A program made the translations under genes and the position numbers. Source: Hyaloscypha bicolor E (lineage: Eukaryota; Ascomycota; Leotiomycetes; Helotiales; Hyaloscyphaceae). Taken from it: DNA of 64,000 nt. Position 1 is the stretch's first letter; every line of letters starts with the position of its first letter. Shown here piece by piece: positions 19,587 through 30,624 of this stretch. The DNA lies in assembly GCF_002865645.1 (NCBI RefSeq), contig NW_020194537.1, positions 151,929-215,928 of the forward strand, in the 5' to 3' direction. The notes under the pieces are model-generated. The model was not told where the DNA came from. It worked only from the letters and a program-made list of their open reading frames with translations, and ran no database searches.

Positions 19587-21806
19587 TTACTTTTTACAAC
19601 ACGCCTCGCCACCAGTAACAACCAGCTTCGACATCTTATCCGCAGCATCCAACACCTTCTCCTTACTCGCAACTTGGCTCGGCGTACTGCAATAGCTAGG
19701 CGGTACATCAAGCGCTGGATTCCGTGCGAAGAAATTCCTTGGTCGCAGCAACAATGTCATAGGTTCTGCAGGCATGACAGGGAAGTCCTCAGGGGCAGGG
19801 AAATGCGTGATGCCGAAGGTGTGCCAGAGGACGATGTCGGTATTGTCGATTGAGGCATCGCCGTTCGCGATCCATTCGGGGATACCTCGAGAGGGTTCGC
19901 CTGAGGTTTGGGGGACGTGCCGGCCGGCGGGGAGTATTTGGTCGTCGTCGTCTGTGAGGTGTTAGGGGTGAGTGTGGAGGGGAGAAGAGTGAAGTGTGAA
20001 CTTACATTGTGTGACATGGACAGCGTGACGGGCGAAACCTGCACGCTTCCAAACCAAAGAACCTTCCTTGGGAAGAAGTTTGGGGACTTCTCTACTCACG
20101 AGCTTGTAGCTGACAGGCTTGTGGCTGTGTGGATTTAGTTTGTTGGGGTTGCACATATCCCAAGTTCGCGAAGTAACTCCATCATAATCACTGACTGCCT
20201 CCTTAACAGTCGAATACTTGGTCCTCTTGGCATAGAAGGCATTTCCATAAAAGTTCTCCTTACTACCTACCTCGCCTGCACCCTGGGAAGCGTCGACTTG
20301 GAAGACCGTGTTGTTTGGGCCATCGATGTTAGGATCGATCCGCAAACAGAAGAGATGTTGATGGTTGTGAGCATTAACTCCTGGATAGACTTCTGTTCCC
20401 CATCCTTTGGTATCCTCACCCGGATTCATGGCGTATGTGTTTAGGATACCTGTGAGCTTGATCTCGAGTTGAACAGTGCCGTCTTGGTGGAAGATCCAGT
20501 AAACGCAGTATTCGTAGTTCGCAGCCGTGAAAATGTGCGAGATGATGAGTTTCCGGCCTCTGGTGACGATGACCGAATCGTCACGGAAATCTGTATGTTT
20601 GAATAAAATGCCTGCATCCTCTTCATGGATGCAAATGGCATTCTTGATTGTGGTGCTTTCTCCAGCACGGTTGACGAATGCTGCGTCCATATAATGAATG
20701 GCCCCCTTGCAATCACAGCCAAGGGAGAGACTATTGGTCATGTATCCTCCACCATACTCTCCAAGGTCGAAAGCATGCTTCCGTTGGTGAGGATGTTCCG
20801 GGTTTCCGTAAGGCACCACCATCTCCGCCAACGAAAGTCTGTAGAAAATAGGCCGAACAGTTCCCTTGTCATTGTATGTGATATTGTTGAGCACAATTCC
20901 CTCCTTGTAGTTGAATCCAACATGGACTTTCCAGTTCTGCCAGTCAATCACTCGTCCTTCCACCTTAAATGAGACACCCTCTGGTTGTGTGATATTGATG
21001 GGCTTGATATCTTTCCTATATCCTCCCTCTACCTCGATACTGGCAGCATGATAATTGTTGGGCTTCGCCTTGCTGACTGGTCTGCGGATCTCGGGAATGT
21101 CGATGTGAATGATCTCTTGCTTGTCAGCGTCGAAGATGGGGCAGAAGTCGAGGGGAAACGAGTATTGGCTGTCATCAACGTGTGGTCGGTAGTACATAAG
21201 TGCTTGCTGCAATCGAATATCGCTGCCGAATCTGTGGTCGTATCCAATTGTCCAAGCTCGGAAAGTCAGAAGTGTTTTCAAAGGGGGTTGGTCTTGGACT
21301 CACGATCGCAGTAAACCTTGTGCATGTCCGACGCTGGTATCCCGCTCAACACGCATTGCTCAATGACCTTGGGGTCTTTCCGGCAGACGTGCTCTACGAT
21401 CTGGAGGTCTTCCATAGTGATCTGCTAAAAGTCAGCGAAAAATCCACCCCGTTGTTCCCATAATACTCACCAGCGGTTGAACACCCTCAAGCTTCTCCCA
21501 CTTGGTGATTTTCCCCGCCTCCAAGTCCACCAAGCCATCAAACACTGCTCCTCCCGGCGCAAGAGCGACGACATCTGCCACTCTTGTCGGCCTCGGCGAA
21601 GATGTTGAATTCTCGAGCCATCTCAGCATCTCCTGCTTCTTCGGTTCCCGGAGCGTGACAGCATTGTAGAAGAGCTTCCCGTGCGCGCTGCGGATGATCG
21701 AAACTACCTTCTCGATCTCGGCATTGGAGAGGGGATCGAATGGGTGAGGAGGAGGGCCTGTGCCAGCGACGTGCTGGGCAACTGACTTGAGTCTTTCGAG
21801 GGCCAT
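19587..21806 (-). CDS. Copper amine oxidase (TPQ-dependent primary amine oxidase)
   Basis: Four exons (minus): 21471-21806, 21304-21421, 20006-21256 and 19587-19951, with introns of 47-54 nt; the product is 689 residues, the usual fungal length. The N2 and N3 domains precede the catalytic domain. The catalytic base is in the HYMDAAF segment, the cofactor tyrosine is in AANYEYCVYW (consensus N-Y-D/E-Y; the first Tyr becomes topaquinone), and the copper ligands are NHQHLFCLRID plus a distal His in the HVTQ/LWHTFG region. It oxidises primary amines to aldehydes with release of ammonia and hydrogen peroxide, allowing use of amines as nitrogen source. There is no signal peptide and no SKL tail (it ends CCKK), so it is probably cytosolic or uses a non-canonical route. 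Intron 1 ends in TAGCAG, a tandem acceptor that could add one Gln. Confidence 0.95.
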
Positions 21807-22505
21807 TTCGTGCTGATTTACCTTCGCAGCTGTATGTTATGCTCGGTAGGTACGAAAACACTGTGTTAGCAAGCAAAAGGTATAGCAAACAAAGAAAGCA
21901 GATCTGGGAAGATCAGACAATGATATAGAAGAGATTCGGGACTTGGTGTATCAATCGGGTCAAAGGACCAACGGAAGAGATAAAAGGTAATTCAATTATC
22001 TGAAGCTGGGTGAGGATTGACTGGCCAGGCCAGCAACCCTTCCGTATGCACGATAGCTTCGACATACCGCCGCTGCTCTGCCTAGTCGAAGCTGTCAAGC
22101 TTCGATAATTGTGGGCTGTTGGTTGGACAAGGCGCTGATAAGCAGCACGTCGCCGGGTTCCTTGCCCCGATGCGGTTTAGTAGAAAGGTGGGGTTGGGAT
22201 GGCGGCAACGTCTGTCCCTCCTTGTCCAAGTTGAGTATTTGTATCCCTTTGGAAACAGAAGGTATGTGGTGAAGGGAATGTTGCATTAATTAGAGGTGGA
22301 GTTTCCACAAGAGAAACAATGGAAGGATAACTTGTCGGGTCAATATCGACCTCGTCACGTGATCGATGTTTTGGCTGCACTAAAGGTTTCCCCCGAACCC
22401 CTGAATGGCTTTGAAACTCGACATAGCCTCGTTCTGGCATTGTGCTCGTGGTTCATTGATTCATGTATACAGTCCAAGCTTTTCCTTCTCTGTCCAGAAC
22501 TCCGT
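21807..22505. other. Intergenic, promoter region of the amine oxidase
   Basis: No gene recognised between the esterase stop and the amine oxidase start. Contains a short palindrome CTGGCCAGGCCAG near 22020. Confidence 0.5.
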
Positions 22506-23619
22506 CTAACAGACATTTGGCCCTGCAGCCAATTGAAGTGCAACCTGTTCTGCAAGGACGTCATGCATGGGATAAGTAGGATGCAGACTGTTGAGCCAGA
22601 AGTACTGATTAACAGGAATCGTGCAAGTAGCATTAAAATAATCTTTAGTTGGAGTACCACTGCGGAAAGTTAGCCTAAATCCCAGAAGTATCCCTCGAGA
22701 ATGTACTCACTTTGCGTATGCCGTACAATAACCAGTCACATTCTTATACAAGGCAGTCTGTGGATAACTCGCAGGGTTGTCCAGCACTTGGGTGAAGAAC
22801 TTGAACGTATCGAGGGTGAAAATATTGACATCTGGGTTGGCTGTTTTCATACTCTGCGCCATCTTCATAAGAGCATTATTCCAGGCCACAATATCCATGT
22901 GCTCCGTTGCTTGATCCAAGCCTGAATTTGCCAACCCCAATGGAGATCGGTCAACTGGTGGGACATTCAGGAAAGCGAAATTGCGAGCTCCAGCTTGGTA
23001 GAGTTCGTCGACAAGGCCTCGATAGACAGCGAAGATTGCATTGTTCATCGCCGTGTTGTTCTTCCACCACGAATTCCCGACGTCATTGATTCCATCGAAG
23101 ATAGCAAAAAGTGTGTCACTTGAGCTCCAGGTTGCCACTGGATCCTGGGCAGCGTAGGCTGGAAACCATTCATTCTCGATTTGCTGAGCCACCGAAGATA
23201 CAGTTGGCAGATATGGTGCCACAAGCGCTGAGTCGATGGTAGCTCCTCCATATGCGAGATTGTAGGTAAGAAGAGTAGAAGCGTTGTATTTGACCGTCAA
23301 ATAGTCAACCCAATTCGGGCCATTGGCGGCCGTGTATCCTGGATATGTTGGATTTCCGAACGGATTCGTTGGAGTTGGCTGGGTGAGGCTGACATTGAAG
23401 CCTGTTGTGGAATACGAATCTCCACTGTCGTCACATTAGCTTGTGATGAACTTGACAGAGTCAGGGACTATCAACTCACAAAATGAAAGCATGCTTAATC
23501 CCGCACCATCCCGGCCACGCAGAAGTAGCGCTGCAGATTGCCTCCTGGATTGGTGCGGCTCGAGCGCTAGACGAAATGGAAAGAGCAACCGCAATAAGTG
23601 GCAGGACAGAAGAAAGCAT
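22506..23619 (-). CDS. Secreted SGNH/GDSL esterase (carbohydrate esterase family 16-like)
   Basis: Three exons (minus): 23480-23619, 22711-23424 and 22506-22659, with introns of 55 and 51 nt; 335 residues. The N-terminus is a signal peptide (MLSSVLPLIAVALSISSSAR with cleavage near ARA). Block I is FGDSYS with the nucleophile serine, the block III region is FDGINDVGN with the oxyanion Asn, and the C-terminal block V is FWLNSLHPTYPMHD with the catalytic histidine. Asn stands where a DxxH Asp is often drawn, which I believe is common in this fungal branch. Several NxT/NxS sites fit a glycosylated exported enzyme. Likely role: removal of acetyl groups from plant polysaccharide fragments. The substrate is inferred from the family only. 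Confidence 0.9.
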
Positions 23620-25082
23620 GATAGCTGTGAGAAATGGCGACTACCTGTTTCGAAGCGACGTGAATTGTAGAAATTCGAGCTCTCACACCAAATGACGCAC
23701 GAAACAAAGAAAAGAACGATAAGAAACGACGGAGAAACCATTATGATAAACAATCGGATGACACTAAACCTACATAAAAATGGGTTGTTTCTTGCCGGTA
23801 CCTGGTGGGAAGATAGATTGAAAATGCTTCGCTCGTACTCAGGCATCCGGATGAATGGCCGATGATTCGAGCGGAAGGTGTGATTCCGTGGTAAACCATG
23901 GTTTTAGCTCTTGGGTATAACGTGCGGGGAAATCGATTACCCGCGAGTAGATGAGATCCTCCAATCGCGATTTCAATCTTGAGTAAATGTTGCGGAGAAG
24001 AGAGGCACGTTGACAGGAAGAGCGGTCGTGACGTTGTGAACGACGGAGTGTCGGATCGTCTGAAGCGCGCGTCCTGTGCAAAATTGATGCTGGGCATACC
24101 GTATGTGTCCTGAATTGGAATACCGATCCAATTGAAATTGTCTGGGACATCATTGAAATGGAATCTGAATTGGGTGACCTTGTGAAGGAGGTGGCACGTG
24201 GCTGGAATTGAACACGGTTTCGGAAAGCAAAAACGTTCCTCCGGACGACCGACCAAGGTCATTCATCTGCTTCTCGACTCTTCTCCTTTCTTCATCATGA
24301 TCACGACATGAACTTGGAGACCCCAGAAAAAACCGATTTCATGTTATGATATGTGGTAAAGTCAATTACTGCCAATCCTGCCTTGAGAAGCCGTCTGTCT
24401 GAGTTTCCATTGAGTGGTCGAAACGCACCGCTCTCCGACTTTCTTTCCACAGATTTTCATTATACGTTCAAGAGACGATCAATTGACCGTCTAGAAGAGA
24501 AGCAGTCTTCTGAATAATCCTGCCAAATCATCTCTCCCTCCACGACCCACTGCACTTCACAGCCTTTTACAAAACTACATGATGAAAGCTCATATCCCCC
24601 ATAAGTTCCTTTACCTTACCCACGCCTGCCTCGTCTTCCCGTCTTTCATAGAAGCGTTCGCCCCTCAATGGCCCAAACTATAATTTCACCACAACAACGG
24701 CATAAAATGAAGCTTTTGAGTTTATATTCGTTATTAGCGACCTCAAAAAAGAGATCCTACAAGTTTTTAGAATTTTCTGAGAACTTTGAAAAAATTCTCA
24801 AATCTTTGTTGTTCCGACAGGGCACCAGTGGGCGGTTGAGGGCACGCGCCTCCGCTTAGTCGTGATCACCACAGGCATGCGGGGTAAGCGTATCCAGATT
24901 GAATAAACCTCCTCTCAAGGAAGCATCGATCCAAACTACTGCCAGTTTCCGTGGTCTGTGAGGACGCCTGTACATGCCAGATTCGGATATCAGACCTTGG
25001 AGGCTTAAAATTGTGGGGTAAGGAGCAGGACTGCGAAGAGAGAATTTACGGCAGCAGATCTTTATTTCTCACAGCCGCTAGT
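23620..25082. other. Intergenic, no supported gene
   Basis: The region between divergently transcribed esterase and BTB genes. Open frames on the minus strand (23740-24260) show no family likeness or domain. Confidence 0.5.
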
Positions 25083-25876
25083 ATGTCGACCACAAGTGCT
25101 GAGGAGAGACGTCTGGACGTGCCCTATGAGGATTTTATAAATAAGTTAGTCAGAGAATCAGGTGTCGTTCTTTGCTGACACGATTATTTAGCCTACTCCC
25201 ACTCTATTCCGGCCCGCAAGTCACAATTCGCGTCGGATCTCCAAGCCACGAATACAATCTCCCGAAGGCTCTCCTGTGCAAGCAATCCCCATATTTCAAA
25301 GCGACATTTGAAGGAAACTTTCGGGAAGGAAAAGACCTGTCAGTAGATTTGAGTGAAGAAGATGGCGTGATTTCGATACGGAGCTTCCAATTACTAGTGC
25401 AGTGGCTATACCTTGGCCGAGTCATCTTTGGCGAATTAGTACCAGAAGAAGCAATTACCGCTACTATCGAGTTTGTCAGAATTGCAGATATGTGCCAAGT
25501 AACTGGGATGGAGGCTTTAATGGCAGAACGTATTAAGGGCATTATCATGGCCCAACGAGCTACGAAGAACGTGTCTGTGGATGGGCACTTGAACACCCTT
25601 TGCCTTACAACCCAGCATATTGTTTCGGCGGCGCTTTTACCCAAAGGACACCCAGTACGTGGTATATTGGCCTCGGCAGCAGTTGCGGAATTTCTTCAAG
25701 AAGATAAACACAAGTTTGTAAAAGAGGCTGAAGACGTTCCCGAATTTGCGGTCGATCTTCTTAGGGAGGTGAAGACTGCCCTCAAGAGTCTCACAATGCC
25801 CAGAACGAGCATAGCTAGCAAACAGGACACAACCTTCAAAGATCCTATTACTGGGCAGATGGTGCATCTATATTAG
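25083..25876 (+). CDS. BTB/POZ domain protein
   Basis: Two exons, 25083-25144 and 25192-25876, with a 47-nt intron (GTTAGT/TTTAG) give 248 residues. The BTB core starts at SGPQVTIRVGSPSHEYNLPK and continues with ALLCKQSPYFKATFEGNFRE, then the acidic strand DLSEEDGVISIRSFQLLVQW, which is the classic fungal BTB pattern. The rest is helical and ends in KDPITGQMVHLY. There is no second recognisable domain. Such proteins are very numerous in filamentous fungi; they dimerise or act as adaptors, possibly for cullin-3 ligases, but individual roles are unknown. The intron before the BTB core is chosen because it gives an upstream ATG with continuous frame. Confidence 0.88.
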
Positions 25877-27297
25877 CATCTTGATAGTTGGGGGGAGGGT
25901 AGGTGGGGGGGAGATGAAGGGTGAAGCAGGTTTTGAAATTTATCCCGTGATGACACAAATATCAACCCGTCGCTCGTATCTTCGTACCCATACCGAATGC
26001 ATATCCATGTGAAGACATAGAAAAACGACTCGAGAACGTGCCGGTATATGTGGCGAATAGGTTAAGTAGGGTCGCGTTTTATTTCACTAGCAGGTTCCCC
26101 ATAAGACAGTACGTCAACGTTCTTGGAGACAAACGGTCAGGGAAAACAACGAGCTGGAGGTCGTGCTTCTGCGGGGTTGCTCGGAAGAGGTTCGTCGATG
26201 CCATCTGTTTACAAGCAGTTAATCACTTTCTCGTCAGTGGTAAGACCAGTCCCCTCTGGGTCTTCTCCCCGCATTTTATTGGCAAGATGTCGGACGCCGA
26301 GCTCTATCAGATCGCGGGTGACAAGGATGAGACTATCAGGAGAAGGAACATGCTCGAAACCGAACTCGGTAGTCTGTAAGCAGGGGAGAAAATCTTGGAA
26401 AGTCGAGCTGCTCGTTCGGGAGCACGGAATTCTTTTGATGTCTGTGCCCGGGATTGAATTGGAGCAGATGGTCCATTTTGACCGTGGGGGTTGGTTTGTC
26501 GTTCTGTCGTGGGAGGAGATCAGAACACACGATTTGTGCGCTGGAACCCTTCACGGAGCTGGCTGACGGAAAATCAAGTGTTTCAGGAAAATGTGTAGTC
26601 AGATATCGAATGCATGATCTTTCCTATTATTCCTAGAGCGGGTTGCTGCAAGCTAGCTACGCTTCACTGGAACTGTTCTCTACTCGTGCAATACTTCCAT
26701 TCCCATTCAAATCCTTCTCTTCACTCTCTATTTTTGAAAAATCTAGTTGAGGCTTCTTTGCAGAACGATATCGGATCTAAGCCTCGACATTATGTGGAAG
26801 CAGAATATTACGGACAGGATATAAACACATCTAATACAGAATTAACTTGGTTTGTCTATTGATCCCGGAGGTCTACTTACTAGTTACTTCTTTGATAGTG
26901 GAAAATCTGCTCGGTCAACGGATTAATAAGTAATATACTGTCTATTTTAACGGATTATAAATGCCATATCTATACCAGGACGTTTTCCAAGTTTATGGAT
27001 ATTCTTAATTAAAGTCTTTTTCTTCTTGCTTATAACCTTTTGTCACGTGCTACGCACAGGCGTATATATAGCTTCTTCACCGCCCTTAGGGCACCATCAT
27101 TCATACATATTTACACAAACACACCCATATTCCACTTCCACAGCTTGTCCAGGCCGTGACACCTTTTGTTGCCTTTTTCGAATTTTATCCGGTATATTTA
27201 GCTAGGTGGATACTATAACTTTGGCTGAGGAGTCGATACCTTCTTTATATAAAAGAAATAGAGGGCCTTAAAGAAAAACAGTAGCTGAAGTCGTTTA
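25877..27297. other. Intergenic, no supported gene
   Basis: Mixed composition with short ORFs at 26038-26560 and 26614-26862 that show no family likeness. It becomes AT-rich from about 26750, and contains GCGTATATATAG at about 27059. It ends at the convergent MFS gene. Confidence 0.5.
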
Positions 27298-29456
27298 TTA
27301 AACGCAAACATTGTCCTTTTCCCTCTCAAGCCTCTGGACTTGACCCAGCTTTTTCAACAACCCAATTTTCCCCATGTTCCTCAAACCAACGACAGTCGCT
27401 ACCAGCGCTACCGTAGCACATGCAGCATTAAACCACTGAACGCTCCTAAAACCCTTCAGCAACGCCTCCATGGCATCCATATTCTTTTCATCTTTTGTTT
27501 GCACAGCAGTTTCAATAGCACTAGCAATCGACAAGCTGATTGCCCGACCAATTCCATTAACGGTTTGGAACATGGCACCGGCAAGTGCTTGATCTTTTTG
27601 TGGTAGGGATTGAGTCGTGAATAGGCCTAGGCAGGGATAGATCGTATCGGCACCGAAGGCAGCCAAGCACATAGCTGGAAAGCCGTAGGCCCAGTAGGTC
27701 GTAGACGGTGGGATGGGCGCGGCGAAGAGGATATTGCTGATTGCAGTTGAAACAAGGCCGAAGATGAGGATGCTGGGAAAGAGAAGAGTGAGTGGATAGT
27801 TTGGAAGGAGGTACATAGAAAAGTTTATTATATCACTCACTAGTTTCCGCGGACTCGATCAAGGAGGTATCCCGACTGTGAAAACAAAAGATCAGTTCTT
27901 GAGCAACGATTTAAAGGCTTCGGATTCACAAACCATTGTTGCAATACAAATACCAACAATTCCCAAGGGGATAAACCGGAAAGCAGTGTGTAGTGTATCG
28001 AGGAGAAGATATTCTTGGTAAAAATACGTAGAATATATTAAATAATTGGTAAATGCAGCCGCGAAAAGCGTGAAGATTACCATAGCTATGAGAAACGGCG
28101 AGTTTTGGAACACCGAAGTTCGTATCAATGGCTCCCTAGCAGTCCTGAATTCGAGATATCGTTGCCAAAACACAAAACCGACGAACAAGAAGACCGAGAT
28201 GATTAGAAGTGCAATGACATAAGCTGTTTTCCAGCCTGCAGAGTTGCCTTGAGATAGTGCAACGAGAAGTAGTAGTAAGCTTGTTGTAAAAAGGAAGGCA
28301 CCAATCCAGTCGATTTGTGGAAGCAGGGCTAGATCTACAGCCTTCCGCTCTTTGGGTATGGAGACGAGTCCCAGCACTGCAATTACAAGGTTGGCGCCAG
28401 CGATGATGAAGAAGACTACTTTCCAGTTGCTATACTGGGTTATGACTCCACCCTTTAGAAAGTCGTGTCAATGAAAAATTGCGTACGGATGGCAGAAGAC
28501 ACTTACCAATATGTTGCCGAGGACCTGGCCTGCAGGAGCGCCACCGGAATAGAAGGCAAAGCTGTAATTTTTCACTCTACCCGGAGGTATTGTAGAGCCC
28601 AAGATGCCCATGGATGTTGGGAGGGTGATTGCACCTCCCTATTATGTGGAATAGCCCAAGTCAGTTGTACTTACTCCGATAAAAAGACACTGCCAAGTGA
28701 CAACACCCAAGCTGTCTTTTAAAACCCCCTTGCTTTTGCTTGATAAGGGAGACGAAGAATTATGCATCTATCGAACTGGACAAAATCCCAGCTGCTCAAA
28801 GAATTGAGAAGAGAATGAGACTCTGTGCTTACCAAGCCTTGGAGAGCTCGAAAAATATCGAGGGCTATTTCAGAAGGAGCAAAGGCAGCTGCTATAGATG
28901 TTGCTGCAACCCACACGCATCCCAGGACGAAGAAGATTCTTTTCCCGCACACATCTCCTAGCTTTCCGCACAACCTAGAATTTCGAGTCAGTGTTCGCTT
29001 GCAGATTTCCAAATGGCGGTGGTATCTGGTTGTTTTCCTGACCCTCCATCTTGAAGGCCAGGGACAGGAGAATTGTAGGGGAGATGGAGCACCAATTTTA
29101 CGCACACTAGGAAGCAGCCGAGTGTCAAAGAAAAGGCAGAAACGACCCATTGTTGGCGTATTTCTAGAATATTGAGATCTTTTGAGATAGTGGGAATCAA
29201 TATAACGACTGCATACGCAGAGAAGGTCTGTAGTGTCTGTAAGTATGCTGACCAAATCCGTTTACTACGAGGTTTGGCATACATTCAAAAAGGTTGCGCC
29301 CGTTAATGTGAAAACCAGAGCAGCTGCCTCTCGAAGTGTGTGAAGCTGTTTTGGCCCATCATAATCGCTTACTCTCGTCGAACCTCTTGTACTTTCTTCT
29401 GGTATTGATGATTGTGATTGAGCAACAACTTGGTCGTCTTCGGAACTCTCCATCAT
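27298..29456 (-). CDS. MFS transporter, DHA2/14-TM drug:H+ antiporter type
   Basis: Seven exons (minus): 29283-29456, 29106-29236, 28833-28974, 28507-28638, 27934-28452, 27841-27875 and 27298-27772; the frame closes to about 535 residues. The start chosen is the first of two adjacent ATGs (29454-29456). After a polar N-terminus, the first helix is AAALVFTLTGATFLN; motif A is degenerate as GKLGDVCGKR, and the region ALQGLGGAITLPTSMG precedes motif C-like YSGGAPAGQVLGNILGG. About 14 hydrophobic segments are present, as in DHA2 exporters. Intron 3 (194 nt) and intron 2 (131 nt) are unusually long for this window, so a missed micro-exon is possible there. Likely role: proton-driven efflux of small molecules from the plasma membrane. 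Confidence 0.85.
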
Positions 29457-30624
29457 TATGCTATATTGATTAGATTTTGATGATTGATAATACACTGATT
29501 AAGGTTGGCAGTGTCTCGCAAAGTTGAATGTGACGATCGATAGCAGTGCTGGTGGGGCAATTGTCTAATCTAACTCCAATACTGGGTTATTCCAGGGGAC
29601 TCAGCGTATCATTTAGCGCTTACAGGGGCTTCACCGACTAATAAGCGAATTTGGACGTTGCAGTATATATCTACTACCAAAAATTATCCCACTTTGCCGC
29701 AATTAATGTGAGAATTCATGATTTTTTGCCTTTGAGGTATGTCGAGAGTATAACTATTCGTATATTAATTCGTTTGATTTTAATACTAATGTTGACAGTA
29801 TCGTAGTATCATTATTAGCAGCCTAATATGCCTCCCACTACCCCCGCCCTGCAGTCTTCCCTAGAAGAATGGTATTATCCTTGATTTTACCGGGACATCT
29901 TTTAATGGTCCTCCGGAGAATTAGCTCGAACGTTAGTTTATAAAGGAAAAGGAGAGAGGAGAGGAGATAGTTGCGCTTAATGTGATTGCAGGGCAGCTAA
30001 CTCGTAACCTCGTAAGAGCGTTTGAGTATCGGTTACGCTGCGGCAGCGCCCGTGTCGGTCCATACGCATTCAAGTGAACCTGAGTAGCAAATCATATCGT
30101 TAAATTCTTGATTTCAAGACCTTTGATTTGCTGCGTTTTTGCGGTATATTTGATCCCAGGAACACGGGCGCTGCGGCAGCGTAGTTGATTTCGCGGGAGC
30201 ATTAGAGAAAGCGACTAATATTAATGAATTAGGTATTTCCGGGCCGCTTGCAGAGAAGCGAAAGGAAGAAGAGGGCGATTCACATCTGTTCCTGAACGAA
30301 ATTCGCTTACTCAAGGATAGCAATGTCCAATCATGAACTTGGATATGCCGCGGGGAAAGATTAGACTGTTATAAGGAAAATCATACAATTGTTTTTCACG
30401 CTCGGCGGGGGAGGGGACGGCCTTTGGTCGCTGACGGCATTTGTCTCGATCTGGGAACGATGTTCCAGGAACTTCTGAGGTGACTTCGGTGAAGATCATT
30501 TCTTTCAAGAAAGAGGAACGTGAGATGGAGATGAAAGAAAACCCATGCGAACGAACTAACGAGGATGTTACGGCTGCATACGATATATCGGTTTGATGTA
30601 TTTGCAAATATCCCGTGCTTCAGG
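29457..30624. other. Intergenic with one short MITE
   Basis: Upstream region of the MFS gene and 3' flank of the T5orf172 gene. Apart from the TA-flanked element at 30036-30181 nothing is recognised. Confidence 0.5.
30034..30183. mobile_element. 146-bp MITE-like element, 20-bp TIRs, TA flanks
   Basis: Inverted repeats at 30036-30055 (CGCTGCGGCAGCGCCCGTGT) and 30162-30181 match over 20 bp with one mismatch, and each is flanked outside by TA (30034-30035 and 30182-30183). The size and TA duplication fit a non-autonomous Tc1/mariner-type element. The TIR itself contains a palindrome-like GCTGCGGCAGC, so part of the match could reflect hairpin structure rather than transposition. The sequence is unrelated to the other two MITEs here. 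Confidence 0.7.

Noticed and set aside
23740..24262. 173-residue minus-strand ORF upstream of the esterase
   Set aside because: No coding bias or recognisable domain, and it overlaps another open minus frame of similar length.
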